Source: CAVQZC01 sp963718315
GTDB taxonomy: Bacteria > Actinomycetota > Thermoleophilia > Gaiellales > JAICJC01
Direction of reading: 5' to 3'
Length of the DNA stretch: 64,000 nt
Assembly: GCA_963718315.1 (NCBI GenBank)
Contig: CAVQZC010000007.1
Span: 124,001-188,000, forward strand
The notes under the pieces: model-generated
Database searches by the model: none
Told to the model about the DNA's origin: nothing
What the model saw: only the letters and a program-made list of their open reading frames with translations
Made by a program: the position numbers and the translations under genes
Shown here: positions 1-8,944 of the stretch, piece by piece
Layout: each line of letters starts with the position of its first letter
Numbering within the stretch: the stretch's first letter is position 1

Positions 1-1
1 C

Positions 2-157
2 GCGTTTGTGGCCGGATCGCTCTTCTTCCTGGCAATTGACGTGCTCGCCTTCGCCGCGCTCGCGGCCGCACTGCCACGCGACCCGTCCGGCGATCCGGCG
101 GCGGTCGGCGATGCTCAATCCCTCACCCGGCCTGATCACCACGATCCGGTCATGTAG
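2..157 (+). CDS. C-terminal end of a membrane protein (partial)
   Basis: An open frame enters from the left edge and stops at TAG 155-157, giving 51 residues. It begins inside a strongly hydrophobic stretch of about 24 residues (SLFFLAIDVLAFAALAAAL) followed by a polar Pro/Asp/His tail, as expected for the last transmembrane helix and cytoplasmic tail of an integral membrane protein. Too little remains to name the family. Confidence 0.5.
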   Translation, partial: AFVAGSLFFLAIDVLAFAALAAALPRDPSGDPAAVGDAQSLTRPDHHDPVM

Positions 158-295
158 CGCCGCGTGGGTGGTGCGCGGCCGCCCACGCGACGATGTGTTC
201 TTCGCATCCTGCTGGGCGCCGCAGCCATCCTGCATGTCGCGTCAGTGGGCTGTCGTGGCCCACGGTGGGCCGCCGCCGCGGGCGCCTTGTTCCCC

Positions 296-1498
296 TCATT
301 CCGCAGAGCCATCTCCGCCGGTGTTGACGCCCAGAGCGGAGGCGACTGCTGGGAGTGTGATGCCTTGGAGGGTGACGGATGTTGCGACGATGACGAACAC
401 GAGGCCGTAGATGCGTGGTGAGTCTTGGACGCCGTCTGCGAGTGCGAGTGATGCCAGCAGGATCGGTACGGCGCCGCGCATGCCAGCCCAGGCCAGGAAC
501 ACGCGCTCACCTCTGGGGACGCGAAACGGTGCGAGCAGCAGCATCGCTGCCGGCGGCCGGGCCAGGGCGAGCAGCACGATCGTGAGGACGAGTCCTTGGA
601 AGATGCCGGTCGCCCCGAGCGCTGCCAGGTGCACCGTCAGGCCGAGCGAGACGAACACGACGATCTCTGCCAGTCCGGCGAGTTCTGAGTGGAAGGTGCG
701 GACGTCTTCGCCGACGCTCGTGTTGGCGTCTCCGAGCAGCAGGCCGGCGATGAACACGGCCAGGAATCCTGATCCGTGGATGGCGGTGGCGGTGCCGAAG
801 ATGAGGCCCGCGGCTGAGAGCGCGACGATCGGCTGCAGTGATTCTCGCGGTTCGGTCAGATGCTTGAGCGGCTTGCGGGTCAGCCAGGCGCCGGCGATAC
901 CGACCACGAGTCCGATTGCGAGTTGGCGGGCCAGGGTGGTGGTGACAGTGGGGAGCCAGGAGCCTCCGTCGATCGCGGCCAGGACGCCGATCATCAGTGC
1001 GATTGCGATCGGGTCGTTGGCTCCCGACTCAGCCTCCAAGATCGTCTTTGGCCGCTCGCGCAGGCTGCCCTCGCCGATCACCGAGAACACCACCGCCGGG
1101 TCGGTCGGGGCGAGCGCGACACCCAGCACTGCCGAGGTGGCCCAGCCGAACCCGAACAACGCGTGCGTGGCCAGGGCCATCACTCCAGCCGTGGCGACAG
1201 TTGCTCCGAAGCCGAGCGTGACCACAGCGCCGACGCGGGGACGGACGCGACGCCACCCAAGCGAGACGCCACCGTCGAACAGGATCACGATCAATGCGCC
1301 TGACGCGACCCGGCTGACATCGTCCGGAGACAGCGCTGTGCGGAGTGGCTGATACACGTCGGAGGCAACCGCGGCGGCGAGCAGGAACACAACCGGGGCC
1401 GGCATCCGAACGCGTTCGGCGACCCGCCGAAACACCAGCGCAGCCAGCACCAGGCCGCTCACGACCGCCACGGCCATTCCAAACTGCTGCACGCACAC
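296..1498 (-). CDS. CPA1-family cation/proton antiporter
   Basis: This 400-residue protein is hydrophobic throughout, with about 11-12 membrane segments, and belongs to the monovalent cation:proton antiporter-1 (NhaP/CPA1) family. The two hallmark motifs are visible: APTDPAVV near residues 130-137 and ESGANDP near 157-163, where the Asp residues bind the cation and proton in this family. It ends soon after the last helix, so the TrkA-C regulatory tail found in many NhaP2 proteins is absent. It would exchange Na+ or K+ for H+ across the inner membrane; ion specificity cannot be read from the sequence. It stands alone. Confidence 0.88.
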   Translation of the reverse strand: MCVQQFGMAVAVVSGLVLAALVFRRVAERVRMPAPVVFLLAAAVASDVYQPLRTALSPDDVSRVASGALIVILFDGGVSLGWRRVRPRVGAVVTLGFGATVATAGVMALATHALFGFGWATSAVLGVALAPTDPAVVFSVIGEGSLRERPKTILEAESGANDPIAIALMIGVLAAIDGGSWLPTVTTTLARQLAIGLVVGIAGAWLTRKPLKHLTEPRESLQPIVALSAAGLIFGTATAIHGSGFLAVFIAGLLLGDANTSVGEDVRTFHSELAGLAEIVVFVSLGLTVHLAALGATGIFQGLVLTIVLLALARPPAAMLLLAPFRVPRGERVFLAWAGMRGAVPILLASLALADGVQDSPRIYGLVFVIVATSVTLQGITLPAVASALGVNTGGDGSAE

Positions 1499-2320
1499 CT
1501 CCGGCCGTGGTGGTCGCCTTCAGCGCGAAGGCCTGAACAGCGGCCACCCACGACATCCGCACATGGCCGAACGCCCGCAGATCATCGTCGATTCCGTGCC
1601 GAGAACAGCATCGAGGGCGGTGTCGTGCCAACCTGCAGTGAGGGAGGAGCCGGCATCCGGTTCGCGGCGTGTGCCGCTGCTTCGAAGGTGTCGTCCTTGA
1701 TCAGCGCCGATACCGTACGGAGCCGACTCTGCACTTCCTGACGTGTTCGCGACTCATCTACCGTCAAGGGGCGGTGCGCCGGTCACCATTCTCCAGAGGA
1801 TAACGAGGGCGCGCGGGTCGGCCAGAGCCTGGTCGATTCGATCCGCGATCGCTGTGACCAGCAGCCGCTCATCGAGAATGACGCGGCGTTGCGTCACCGA
1901 GCGCACGCGTTTGCGAGCCGCCGTCGCGCGCATGGCGTCTCGATCGACGAGAGACGACGTAGGACGGCCAGCTCGATCCGCGTTCGTCGAGCCGCGCCAA
2001 CTCGAACGAACGGCTCGGGCCTTTGGAGTGGGCAGAATCGCCACGCCGCGAACGTACCGACGACCACGCCCAACCCGGCTGCGTGGTCGGCGACCGCTTG
2101 CTGCCCGGCAAGCGCCTGAGCCAATCCCATCGAGTCCGCGCGCACCTCGAATCCCACACCTTCCGACGTGGTGTTCCTTGGTGCCGACCGGACTTCCCGG
2201 CTCGCCACGAGGAGTCTCCACCCCGGACGCGTCCTTGCTGTCCTCGGCGCGTTTCGAAGTGGAGGTCAAGGCCGGGACGGAGTCGCTCACCTTGCACACG
2301 CCGCGAGCCGATGGTTGAGC
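1499..2320. other. Gap without a convincing gene
   Basis: Frames open on both strands here are mutually overlapping and arginine-rich, typical of spurious frames in G+C-rich DNA. A 61-codon minus-strand frame at 1582-1767 has a plausible amphipathic start (MTVDESRTRQEVQSRL) but nothing recognisable. I see no RNA gene. Confidence 0.4.
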
Positions 2321-3115
2321 ATGCCGTTCCGGGCTCATTCGAGGGTTCTTGCTCTAGTTGCGATCACGGTCTCGCTCGTGATCACGGCGGAGTTCCAGTT
2401 CGCGGTCAAGGATTGGTCGAATCTGGGAGTGGGCTACCTCTACCTGCTACCGGTCGTGATCGCCGGGTCGTGGTTCGGTGTCCGCGCAGCCGCGGTGGTC
2501 GCCGTCGCGGCGACGATCATCGTGACGATCTGGTATGCGAGCGTCCCAAACACACCGACCGTGGCGACCGAGGCCGTCTCTCTGGCAATCCGCGGTTGCG
2601 CCTATCTCGGCGTCGGAGTCGTGGTCGGGTTGCATAGTCGAAAGCTTCGCGGCTTCGCATACACCGATCCTCTCACCGGCCTGCCAAACCGCCGAGCGTT
2701 CTTCGAACGATGCGACCAGGCGATCGCCTCTGGGCGCCACTTCGGCGTTGTGATCGCCGATGTGGACAACCTCAAAGAGATCAACGACTCGCTCGGACAC
2801 GACGCCGGCGATGCCGCGATCAGGGAGGTGGTCGCAGCCCTCGTCGCGGTGCTAGGCCCAGACGCGTTTGTTGCACGCGTCGGAGGCGACGAGTTCATGG
2901 CCGTGATCCCACCCGGTGGCGTCGCGGTAGTCCAGAACGGCCGACTGACCATCCCCGGTGCATCGGCCGGAGCCGCGCACTCTCCGGAGGACGGCGCCAC
3001 CCTCGACGACGTGATCGCAACCGCAGACCGTCAGCTCTACCTGCAGAAACGCTCCCACCAACCGCCGAGCGCTCGATCCACAGATCGCACCACCGCCTCT
3101 ACCGCGCAGGCGTAG
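2321..3115 (+). CDS. Membrane-anchored GGDEF diguanylate cyclase
   Basis: The 264-residue product starts with three or four hydrophobic segments (roughly residues 8-110) and continues with a GGDEF domain. TDPLTGLPNRRAF opens the domain, and VGGDEF near residues 187-192 is the active-site loop that joins two GTP into cyclic di-GMP. The frame is open upstream to 2168, but the added residues are low-complexity, so ATG 2321, directly before the first membrane segment, is preferred. No EAL or HD-GYP domain follows. The N-terminal region resembles small MASE-like sensor modules, a family name I cannot confirm. It stands alone between decayed stretches. Confidence 0.82.
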   Translation: MPFRAHSRVLALVAITVSLVITAEFQFAVKDWSNLGVGYLYLLPVVIAGSWFGVRAAAVVAVAATIIVTIWYASVPNTPTVATEAVSLAIRGCAYLGVGVVVGLHSRKLRGFAYTDPLTGLPNRRAFFERCDQAIASGRHFGVVIADVDNLKEINDSLGHDAGDAAIREVVAALVAVLGPDAFVARVGGDEFMAVIPPGGVAVVQNGRLTIPGASAGAAHSPEDGATLDDVIATADRQLYLQKRSHQPPSARSTDRTTASTAQA

Positions 3116-4250
3116 GAAACCACGGCACCCCCGCACACTGCGAAGCCTGGCCGCCCACGAAGAGCTCATCGTTGTGGCTTGCCGGAATCCTGGACGGCGG
3201 CCTCGGCGACCGGTTGAGGGTGGCCCCGGAACCGTGATCCAGTGCGCCAACCACCGTTTCGAGAATGAGACACTCCGCCCGTCATCGGTGTGCTGGTCAT
3301 GGTCGCGGCCCACTTCCCGCGACGTCGCCTCACCAAGGATCGATCCCGCGTCACGGGATGGATTCGGTTCATTGAGCTGGTTGAGCCAGGAGCGTGATTG
3401 CCACCATCAGGAGGGCCAGGACGCCGTATCCAACGCGGGTCCAGCCCCGGTTGCTGGTGCGTAGGGCCACGGTGCATTGGAGTGCGTAGTACGCCGCGAC
3501 GGCTCGCGACGCGACGACGATGATCACGTAGGTTCCGAGTGGTTGCCCGCAACAAGATCTAGGCGGCCGATACACACCCGCAGATGCCACGTGTATCGGG
3601 CACACTCCGGACTGGCGTACACTCGCGGATCCGACGCTGCGCGTCGGTTTGCTCCTGCTCTGACATGTCACCGGTCAGCTCGATGTCGAGCCCGTCGTCC
3701 TCCGGCTTCTTGGCCGCCAGGTATGCGGAGCGGGTCCGCTCCAGCAACGTGGGGCGGCGTTGATCCGGGCGACCGCCGTGACCCACCGGTTGAACGGGGG
3801 TCGGCGTAGGGCGTCCGGGTCGCCGGCACGCCGGAGCGGAGCGTGGTGCTGGCTAAAGTGGCCGAGTTACTCAAGCTGGGCCGCCATCACGGTTACCGCC
3901 GCGACGAGCTGATAGACCTTTTCGAGCAGCTGCCCTGAGCGGAAACGTCGGCCCTCACGACAACCACCTCGACCGTGTCTCCTCGAGCTGGCCGCCGGGC
4001 ACGTTCACGCCAGCCTCGAAGCCACTGGACGTCGACGACCCGCGCGCACGTGCAGCTCGACCTGGTCACGCGTCCATACCGGCCCCCAGCGCAGCCTCCG
4101 GTTCCGGCAAGCATCGCTGTAGGTCAAGTGCGAGGACGTCCTCAACCAGATCCTCGGTCGGTTTGATTCGATGCGGCCCGGTGACCGGAGTTTCGCGGCA
4201 CTCCGTTGGGGGCATCCGCTTGTGACCAGCGACCCGCGAGGAGGGCGGCG
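3116..4250. other. Decayed stretch without intact genes
   Basis: No intact gene is supported. Apart from the fragment at 3369-3545, a short plus-strand run at about 3843-3938 (KVAELLKLGRHHGYRRDELI, then FEQLP and stop) looks protein-like but has no start and no partner. The stretch reads as degraded coding DNA. Confidence 0.4.
3369..3545 (-). pseudogene. Fragment of a permease C-terminus
   Basis: The minus-strand frame ending at 3369 encodes two hydrophobic helices separated by a basic loop (TYVIIVVASRAVAAYYALQC, then a loop, then GVLALLMVAITLLA). This resembles the last two helices of APC-type amino acid permeases. The upstream part of the frame is not protein-like, so this appears to be the surviving 3' end of a deleted gene. 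The family assignment is from memory of the motif only. Confidence 0.3.
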
Positions 4251-4577
4251 ATGTCCAGTGAGAAGCAGAAACGCGCGGCGAGGCAGAACATAAAGAAAGC
4301 CCAGCAGGCCAACCGGCAGGGGCCCAGCGGCCACTCGCAAGGCATGAGCACGGCCGAGAAGAACGACCTTAAGACGTCGGAGTTCGCGTTTCCCAAGGAA
4401 CGCAAGGAGCCGCTCTCTGACGCCAAGCACGTGCGCAACGCGATCGCCCGCTTCGACCAGGTCGAGGGCGTGAGCGACAGCGAACGTGACGAGGCGTGGA
4501 AGCGGATCAAGAAGGCGGCGGAGAGGTTCGACGTCGACGTCTCCGAAACCAGCTGGCGCGAGCTGACGCGCAAGTAG
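4251..4577 (+). CDS. Small conserved protein, DUF6582-like
   Basis: A 108-residue, highly charged soluble protein. GAGGAGGGCGG just upstream is a good ribosome-binding site for ATG 4251, so the in-frame codons back to 4206 are left out. The N-terminus is basic (SSEKQKRAARQNIKKAQQ) and the C-terminal two thirds carries FAFPKERKEPLSDAKHVRNA and a helical ERDEAWKRIKKAAERFDVDV. This pattern matches the small family known as DUF6582, of unknown function, often present in soil actinobacteria. There are no operon partners. Confidence 0.7.
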   Translation: MSSEKQKRAARQNIKKAQQANRQGPSGHSQGMSTAEKNDLKTSEFAFPKERKEPLSDAKHVRNAIARFDQVEGVSDSERDEAWKRIKKAAERFDVDVSETSWRELTRK

Positions 4578-5169
4578 CGGTCGGCGGCCTGAGGGTGCCG
4601 GCCCAGACGATCGCTACCCTCATGGCTCCTCACTACTCTTCACCTACCTCTTCTCAAACCACGGGGAAGGAGGTGGTGAAGGAGGTGAACGGTGTGCGAG
4701 GATAGCGATCGTGTGGGCGAGCGCCCTGGGGGTGGTTGTGTGGGTAGCGACCGTCTCGGGCAGCGCTCCTGAGCCGGCGTGAGGTCAGCAGCCGCACGGC
4801 TGCGCGATCACAGCGGGGTCTGACAGCGACTCAAGCAGGGCGGATCTGAACTGGTTGGCGCCGGGCATCAACACGTCAACGACCGCTGTGGTCGACCCGA
4901 TCACGCTGACCGTCGTCCACACGTTTGCAAAGACCGCAGGCACCGCCTATCTGACTTGTTTCCTGGGCGACGGCGGCCTGGACGGAACGGCCGAAAACGT
5001 CAAGATCACCGCGATCCAGGTGGCCAGCCTGTCCAACACCGGCTTTTAGAAGAAGGCGGGCGGCCGGTTGGGTGGGGTGGTAAAAAGGCGTCACGAGGCC
5101 GCCTTCTCCTCCTGTTCGGAGTTGGGGGCGGTGCCCGGATGGGGTGGTACGGTATTCCCAGGACGGCGC
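4578..5169. other. Gap with a start-less fragment
   Basis: A plus-strand frame from 4783 to the stop at 5049 ends in a beta-rich, protein-like sequence (TVVHTFAKTAGTAYLTCFLG, then DGTAENVKITAIQV). It has no ATG and no ribosome-binding site, so it is probably the tail of a lost secreted or structural protein. Nothing else is recognisable in the interval. Confidence 0.35.
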
Positions 5170-5730
5170 ATGACCACTCTTGAGAACCGACCGAACACCG
5201 CGCTGCTCGTGATTGACATGCAGAACAACGCTGTCGAGCGAGCGCACGACCGCGATGTGGTCATCGCGAACGTCGCCGACCTTGTCGAGCGGGCGCGACG
5301 AGAGGGTGTGCCGGTGGTCTGGATCCAGCACTCCGACGACGAACTCGCACGCGGAGGCGACGGCTGGCAACTCGTCTCCGCGCTTGCCCGGGGTGACGCA
5401 GAGCCGCTGGTCGAGAAGAACTATGGCGACTCGTTCGAGGACACCACCCTTGAGACCGTGCTTTCCGGGCTCGGTGTCGGGCGGTTGGTGGTGGTCGGCG
5501 CGCAAACCGATTGGTGCGTCCGCTCCACGCTGCACGGTGCCCTGGCCCGCGGTTACGACGCGACCCTCGTTGGCGATGCGCACACGACGGAAGACCAGAC
5601 TGAGTGGGGAGCACCACCGCCGGACAAGGTCATCGCGCACACGAACCTGTACTGGGCATACCAGACCGCGCCGGGAAGAACCACCGGGACAGTCGACTCT
5701 AAGGACGTCGATTTCGGCGACCTGACCTGA
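5170..5730 (+). CDS. Isochorismatase-family cysteine hydrolase
   Basis: The 186-residue protein has the complete catalytic set of the isochorismatase-like superfamily: Asp16 in LLVIDMQN, Lys83 in VEKNYGDSF and Cys116 in TDWCVRSTLHGA. Members hydrolyse isochorismate, nicotinamide, N-carbamoyl compounds or similar small amides; the substrate here cannot be told. Length is normal. ATG 5170 is chosen because the codons back to 5068 are not family-like and a -10-like TACGGT lies at 5148-5153. The next gene, a GNAT acetyltransferase, is separated by a repeat-containing spacer and is probably transcribed independently. Confidence 0.88.
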   Translation: MTTLENRPNTALLVIDMQNNAVERAHDRDVVIANVADLVERARREGVPVVWIQHSDDELARGGDGWQLVSALARGDAEPLVEKNYGDSFEDTTLETVLSGLGVGRLVVVGAQTDWCVRSTLHGALARGYDATLVGDAHTTEDQTEWGAPPPDKVIAHTNLYWAYQTAPGRTTGTVDSKDVDFGDLT

Positions 5731-5772
5731 CGCAATCGCGAGCGCGCTCATCAGCGTGGCGCGCTCCGCCTC

Positions 5773-5797
5773 CGGTGCCTGACTCTGCCGGTATCAC
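5773..5797 (+). repeat. 25-bp direct repeat, copy 1
   Basis: A 25-bp sequence beginning CGGTGCCTGACTCTGCCG recurs at 6395-6419 with a single mismatch (GGTATCAC against GCTATCAC). Copy 1 lies 43 bases after the hydrolase stop codon and copy 2 lies 16 bases after the acetyltransferase stop, so the pair brackets the acetyltransferase gene. Confidence 0.75.
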
Positions 5798-5890
5798 CAG
5801 GCAGGTTCAAGATCCAGAGCTATGTGTGGTCGGAGGTCGCGGTGTCGTTACGCAGGGATACGCAGGCCGGCGGCGCACTGAAGGAGGGAC

Positions 5891-6379
5891 GTGACCGAGC
5901 TGAGACAGTTGATCAAGATTGCCGCTCTGGCGGACTATCCGCAACTGCTGCCGGAGGTGGTCGCCATCGCCTGGGAGGAGTGGGGAGAGGCGCTGGCCGA
6001 TGACCCGCGCGAGCGCTGGCTGTGCGAGGCGGAGCTCGACAGTCGCCTGCACCTGCCTACCTCAGCGGCGTTCGTGGCGGTAGCCGGTGATCGCGCGGTG
6101 GGCACGGTTCAGCTGCATGAGTTTGAGATCGACGCGATTCGCGACCGGTCGCCGTGGGTGTGTGGCATGGTCGTTCGGCCCGAGTACCGCAACGCCGGAG
6201 TGGGCCGGCGGTTACTGGCAGCACTTGAGCAGTTCGCCGCAGAACAAGGGGTGCCGCGGTTGTGGGTGTTCACCGAACACGCGGCGGGGTTTTACGAGAG
6301 CTGCGGCTGGGAGCGGTATGGCGAGGCCGTCGAACACGGGGAACCCGGCGTGGTGCTCACGCGCGTACTCTCGGTCTGA
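5891..6379 (+). CDS. GNAT-family N-acetyltransferase
   Basis: A 162-residue GNAT protein. The acetyl-CoA loop is seen as VVRPEYRNAGVGRRLLAALE, followed by the beta-bulge region and GFYESCGWERYG near the C-terminus. The start is GTG 5891, with AGGAGGG eight bases upstream. The acceptor cannot be predicted. It is a single gene bracketed by a near-perfect 25-bp direct repeat, consistent with gain or loss as a unit. Confidence 0.85.
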   Translation: MTELRQLIKIAALADYPQLLPEVVAIAWEEWGEALADDPRERWLCEAELDSRLHLPTSAAFVAVAGDRAVGTVQLHEFEIDAIRDRSPWVCGMVVRPEYRNAGVGRRLLAALEQFAAEQGVPRLWVFTEHAAGFYESCGWERYGEAVEHGEPGVVLTRVLSV

Positions 6380-6394
6380 ACGCGCGCCGGTTCG

Positions 6395-6419
6395 CGGTGC
6401 CTGACTCTGCCGCTATCAC
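6395..6419 (+). repeat. 25-bp direct repeat, copy 2
   Basis: Second copy of the repeat at 5773-5797, same orientation, one mismatch in 25. It starts 16 bases after the acetyltransferase stop codon. Confidence 0.75.
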
Positions 6420-6491
6420 GACGCTGTCATAGACGCTGCGTCGGATAGAGCGGTGCGTTCGTCGGGGCAGGGGGCGGGTACCGGTCAGGAT

Positions 6492-6825
6492 TTAGGCGGC
6501 CTCGTGGAACGACGGGGCGTAGGAGATGCCGACGATCAGCCCTTCGGCGGAGAGTAGCCGGGCGACGGTCTGCCCCCATGGCTCCTCGCGGGGGTCGTGG
6601 ACGAGCTCGAAGCCCGCGAGGCGGAGTTCGGCCGCCGCGCTTGCGACCGCCGCCACATCGGCCACCTCGAACTCGACCGACGCCTGGGGCACGGTCACGT
6701 CCTTTGGCCACGCGGGCTCCCCGAAGCACGCTTGGGCCGCCTCGGTGAGCGGCCAGACGCCGAAGTGACTGGCGCCGCCGATCCGCTCGCTGTGGAAGTA
6801 GTCGCTGCCCGGGCTCGCCTCGCTC
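6492..6825 (-). pseudogene. VOC (glyoxalase-fold) protein, 3' half only
   Basis: Reading leftward, the frame from about 6825 to the stop at 6492 encodes SDYFHSERIGGASHFGVWPL, then ASVEFEVADVAAVASAAAEL and WGQTVARLLSAEGLIVG. This is the second half of a vicinal-oxygen-chelate (glyoxalase/bleomycin-resistance-like) protein. The N-terminal beta-alpha module is missing; in its place, in another frame, sits a peptidase-E-like gene (6826-7269). The join looks like a deletion between two same-strand genes that left neither intact. Confidence 0.6.
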
Positions 6826-7269
6826 CCCGACGTTGAGGGCCATCACCAAGCTCCCGGCGCTCACTCCGACCCAGACCGTGTCGCGCAGTGACGGGACGAG
6901 ATCTGCCAGTCGCGACTGGTGTATCCAGTGGCACAGGTACAGGGGATCGCCGCCTCCTACCAGCAGGGCGTCAGTCTCCTGCACCATGGGGACCCAGTGC
7001 TTTTCATCGATGCTGGGCAGCGCGGTGAGCTCCAGCACTCCCAAGGACTGCCAGCCCAGTTCGCACAAGGGGGTGGCGGCTCGTCCGCTGATCAGCCGCC
7101 ATGCACTGCCGGCACCGCCGGGGAAGGCATATGTGGCTGTCGGAATGCAGAGGGCACTGGACTCGGCAATCGGTTTCCCTAGTAGCCCGACCAGCGCGTC
7201 GTGGATGCTCGGGTTCTTGATGCCAGCGTGATGCGGTATACGCCTGGGCAGGGCTGGTAGAAGCTGCAC
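6826..7269 (-). pseudogene. Peptidase E-like (S51) protein, 5' part only
   Basis: The frame starting at 7269 encodes GIKNPSIHDALVGLLGKPIA, LVGGGDPLYLC and the nucleophile motif VWVGVSAGSLVM. These mark the class I glutamine-amidotransferase-like peptidase E family. Similarity ends abruptly just after the nucleophile motif, near 6830, so the His-containing second half is absent and the frame runs on out of register over the VOC remnant. The first residues (QLLPALPRRIPHHA) also differ from the usual short strand before GIKN, hinting at a second lesion. Probably non-functional. Confidence 0.6.
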
Positions 7270-7899
7270 CTCTCCGACCCCTACGGAGACGGACTGAACA
7301 GCGTCGCCTACCTCCCCGGAACTCGAACCGGCCTTGCTGGTCGGAGACGATCAGGGGGAACGTCTTCACCGCCCGTGACAGGCGGAGAGAACCTTCGCTC
7401 GGCGCCGGCGCGACGCTCCAGCGCTTGTTCCTGGTGTGGCTGGCGGGCACAAACGGGGGATTGTTGTCGGATCGGAGCGGATTGGCCGGACGCGGCTCCG
7501 ATTCCAGGAGAGATTGGGGTTGGCACGGTTGTTGGTGCCGCCCCCTTTGGAACGGAGTCGATGATGACCAAGTACACCGGAGAACGTTTTGGCCGCCGCG
7601 TTGGGGATCGGCTTTTCAGTTCGGCCCTGGTGGTGTTACGAGCGTGGTTGGAGGCTGAGTGCGCCTCGTTGTTTCATGGTGAGGTGGTGTTGGTGGAGGC
7701 GAAGCGGCTTCCTCGGGGGGTGGCGGAGGCGCGGGTTGCGGCTCTTCATGGGAAAGGTCTTGGCGGCTGGTTGATCGGTGGGGGCCGCTGTCTGTGTCCT
7801 GCCTGTCGTCGCCGTTTCGCGGGTCGCGGCGATCGGCTGACGGTTGGTGTCGAGGCGGAGCTTGGGGGCGACGCCGGCGGTGGGCGGGGTTGCAAGTGG
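7270..7899. other. Accessory stretch without a clear gene
   Basis: Long frames exist on both strands because of base composition, but none has consistent protein character. A plus-strand frame around 7564-7780 has some protein-like runs (VVLRAWLEAECASLFHGEVV) and may be the 5' part of the decayed element copy that follows. I could not match it to the intact copy. Confidence 0.3.
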
Positions 7900-8258
7900 T
7901 CACGGCGCCGTTTGTCGTTTCTTCGGCTCTTGGCTGGCTGTGCTGAGGGCTGCTGGGCTCGATTTCAGACCCGGATCGTGTCGGCCAGATTTACGGCACC
8001 GACCGTGCCGGGAGGCCCTTTCGGTGGGGGCTGGAACGAGATGGGCGGAGTGACGCAGGTTCCGGCGTGTTGGCGGGTGCTCGGTGTCGGGGTGATCTTG
8101 GGTCGCGCCCTAAAGGCAGTCGAAACCCTGGGCGCGTCAAGACTTCACAGCTGGGCGAGGTGGTCGACCTGTTGGACCGGCTCAGCTTGGATCAGCTTTT
8201 GGCGGTGCGTCGCGCGGTGACCAGTCGGATCGATTCGCATGCCGATCATGCCGGATAA
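7900..8258 (+). pseudogene. Decayed copy of the HNH-repeat gene pair
   Basis: Two consecutive blocks match the intact element further right. At about 7903-7960 one frame reads CRFFGSWLAVLRAAGLD, against IRRFYGSWPGALSAAGLD at the end of the gene at 12682. A shifted frame then gives RIVSARFTAPTVPGG, against RKVPARFTTPTPPGT. At 8094-8258 SRPKGSRNPGRV, VVDLLDRLSLDQLLAVRRAV and IDSHADHAG match the first 50 residues of the gene at 13461, then stop at TAA. Gene order and spacing are the same as in the intact copy. Frameshift plus truncation make this a pseudogene remnant. Confidence 0.65.
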
Positions 8259-8352
8259 CGGTCTGCTGCATCATCCAGCGCCGGCGGGTGCGGCTGATCG
8301 CGGCGATCGAGCGTGCTGAGCTGGCCGCGTGCCGGTCGACCTGGCCTGCGTG

Positions 8353-8640
8353 TCAACGCCCCTGCTGCGGGTTGGGGGCTTGGGCTAGCGAGGCGTAGAG
8401 GCGGTCGCGGTAGGCCGGGTCTGAGCGGACGCGGGCGATGACTGTGGCTGCTCGGTATTCGGGCCAGTAGTCGTCGGGGAGTCCGAGTTGTCGGGCGATC
8501 CTGGCGGCGAGTTCGGGGGAGGGTGTGCGGTAGTCGGCTCGGCGCAGGACGCGTGAGAGGTGTGGTTGGCTGACGCCGATCGCGCGGGCAAGGGCCGAGA
8601 CGGAGATGCGGCGCTCGGCCAGCATGGGCGGGTAGTTCAT
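8353..8640 (-). CDS. XRE-type helix-turn-helix regulator
   Basis: A 95-residue protein with a clear Cro/CI-type helix-turn-helix: ISVSALARAIGVSQPHLSRV gives the two helices, followed by PELAARIARQLGLPDDYW, the usual third and fourth helices. It would bind DNA as a dimer and is small enough to be only a DNA-binding domain. It sits between the decayed element copy and the palindrome-controlled gene set at 8945, in opposite orientation, so it is a candidate regulator of that accessory DNA (inference). Confidence 0.75.
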   Translation of the reverse strand: MNYPPMLAERRISVSALARAIGVSQPHLSRVLRRADYRTPSPELAARIARQLGLPDDYWPEYRAATVIARVRSDPAYRDRLYASLAQAPNPQQGR

Positions 8641-8903
8641 CGACCAGCGGAGTCTGCGAGTGGCTGGTCACTGGTTGGCCGTTCGGCGGGCGGATTGCTC
8701 TCCCTGCACTGGGCTCAGGACGCGGTGTCTGCCGACCTGTGGGCGCGGTGACTCGGGTAATGGCCGGCGCCTCCGGCACGCGGGCATGCCGACCGGGTTG
8801 TCCGACGGTTACGGAGGCTGTCGTGGCGTGGTCGTCGGCCAGCGGGAACGATCTGGTGTGGCGTTGCCGCTCTGAGACCTTGCGGTGCGGCCAATCATCA
8901 GCT

Positions 8904-8919
8904 ATGTCTACGTAGACAT
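8904..8919. promoter_or_regulatory. 16-bp perfect palindrome, putative operator
   Basis: ATGTCTACGTAGACAT is a perfect inverted repeat, located 25 bases before the start codon of the gene at 8945. Its length, symmetry and position are those of a dimeric repressor's operator. The XRE-type protein encoded at 8353-8640 is the nearest candidate ligand. Confidence 0.55.
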
Positions 8920-8944
8920 GGATATCGATGAGAGGGGAGAGGGC

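Noticed and set aside
5773..6419. Integron attC sites around the acetyltransferase gene
   Set aside because: The repeats lack the inverse-core and core pairs (RYYYAAC / GTTRRRY) and are too short; no integron integrase is present. Kept only as a direct repeat.
7300..7345. tRNA-like T-arm on the minus strand (CCGGTTCGAGTTCCGG)
   Set aside because: The loop is eight bases, no matching acceptor, D or anticodon arms could be drawn, and the sequence reads as ordinary G+C-rich DNA.
7375..8220. 281-codon plus-strand frame as a single gene
   Set aside because: Only one short block (RIVSARFTAPTVPGG) is meaningful and it belongs to a decayed gene whose neighbouring blocks are in other frames.
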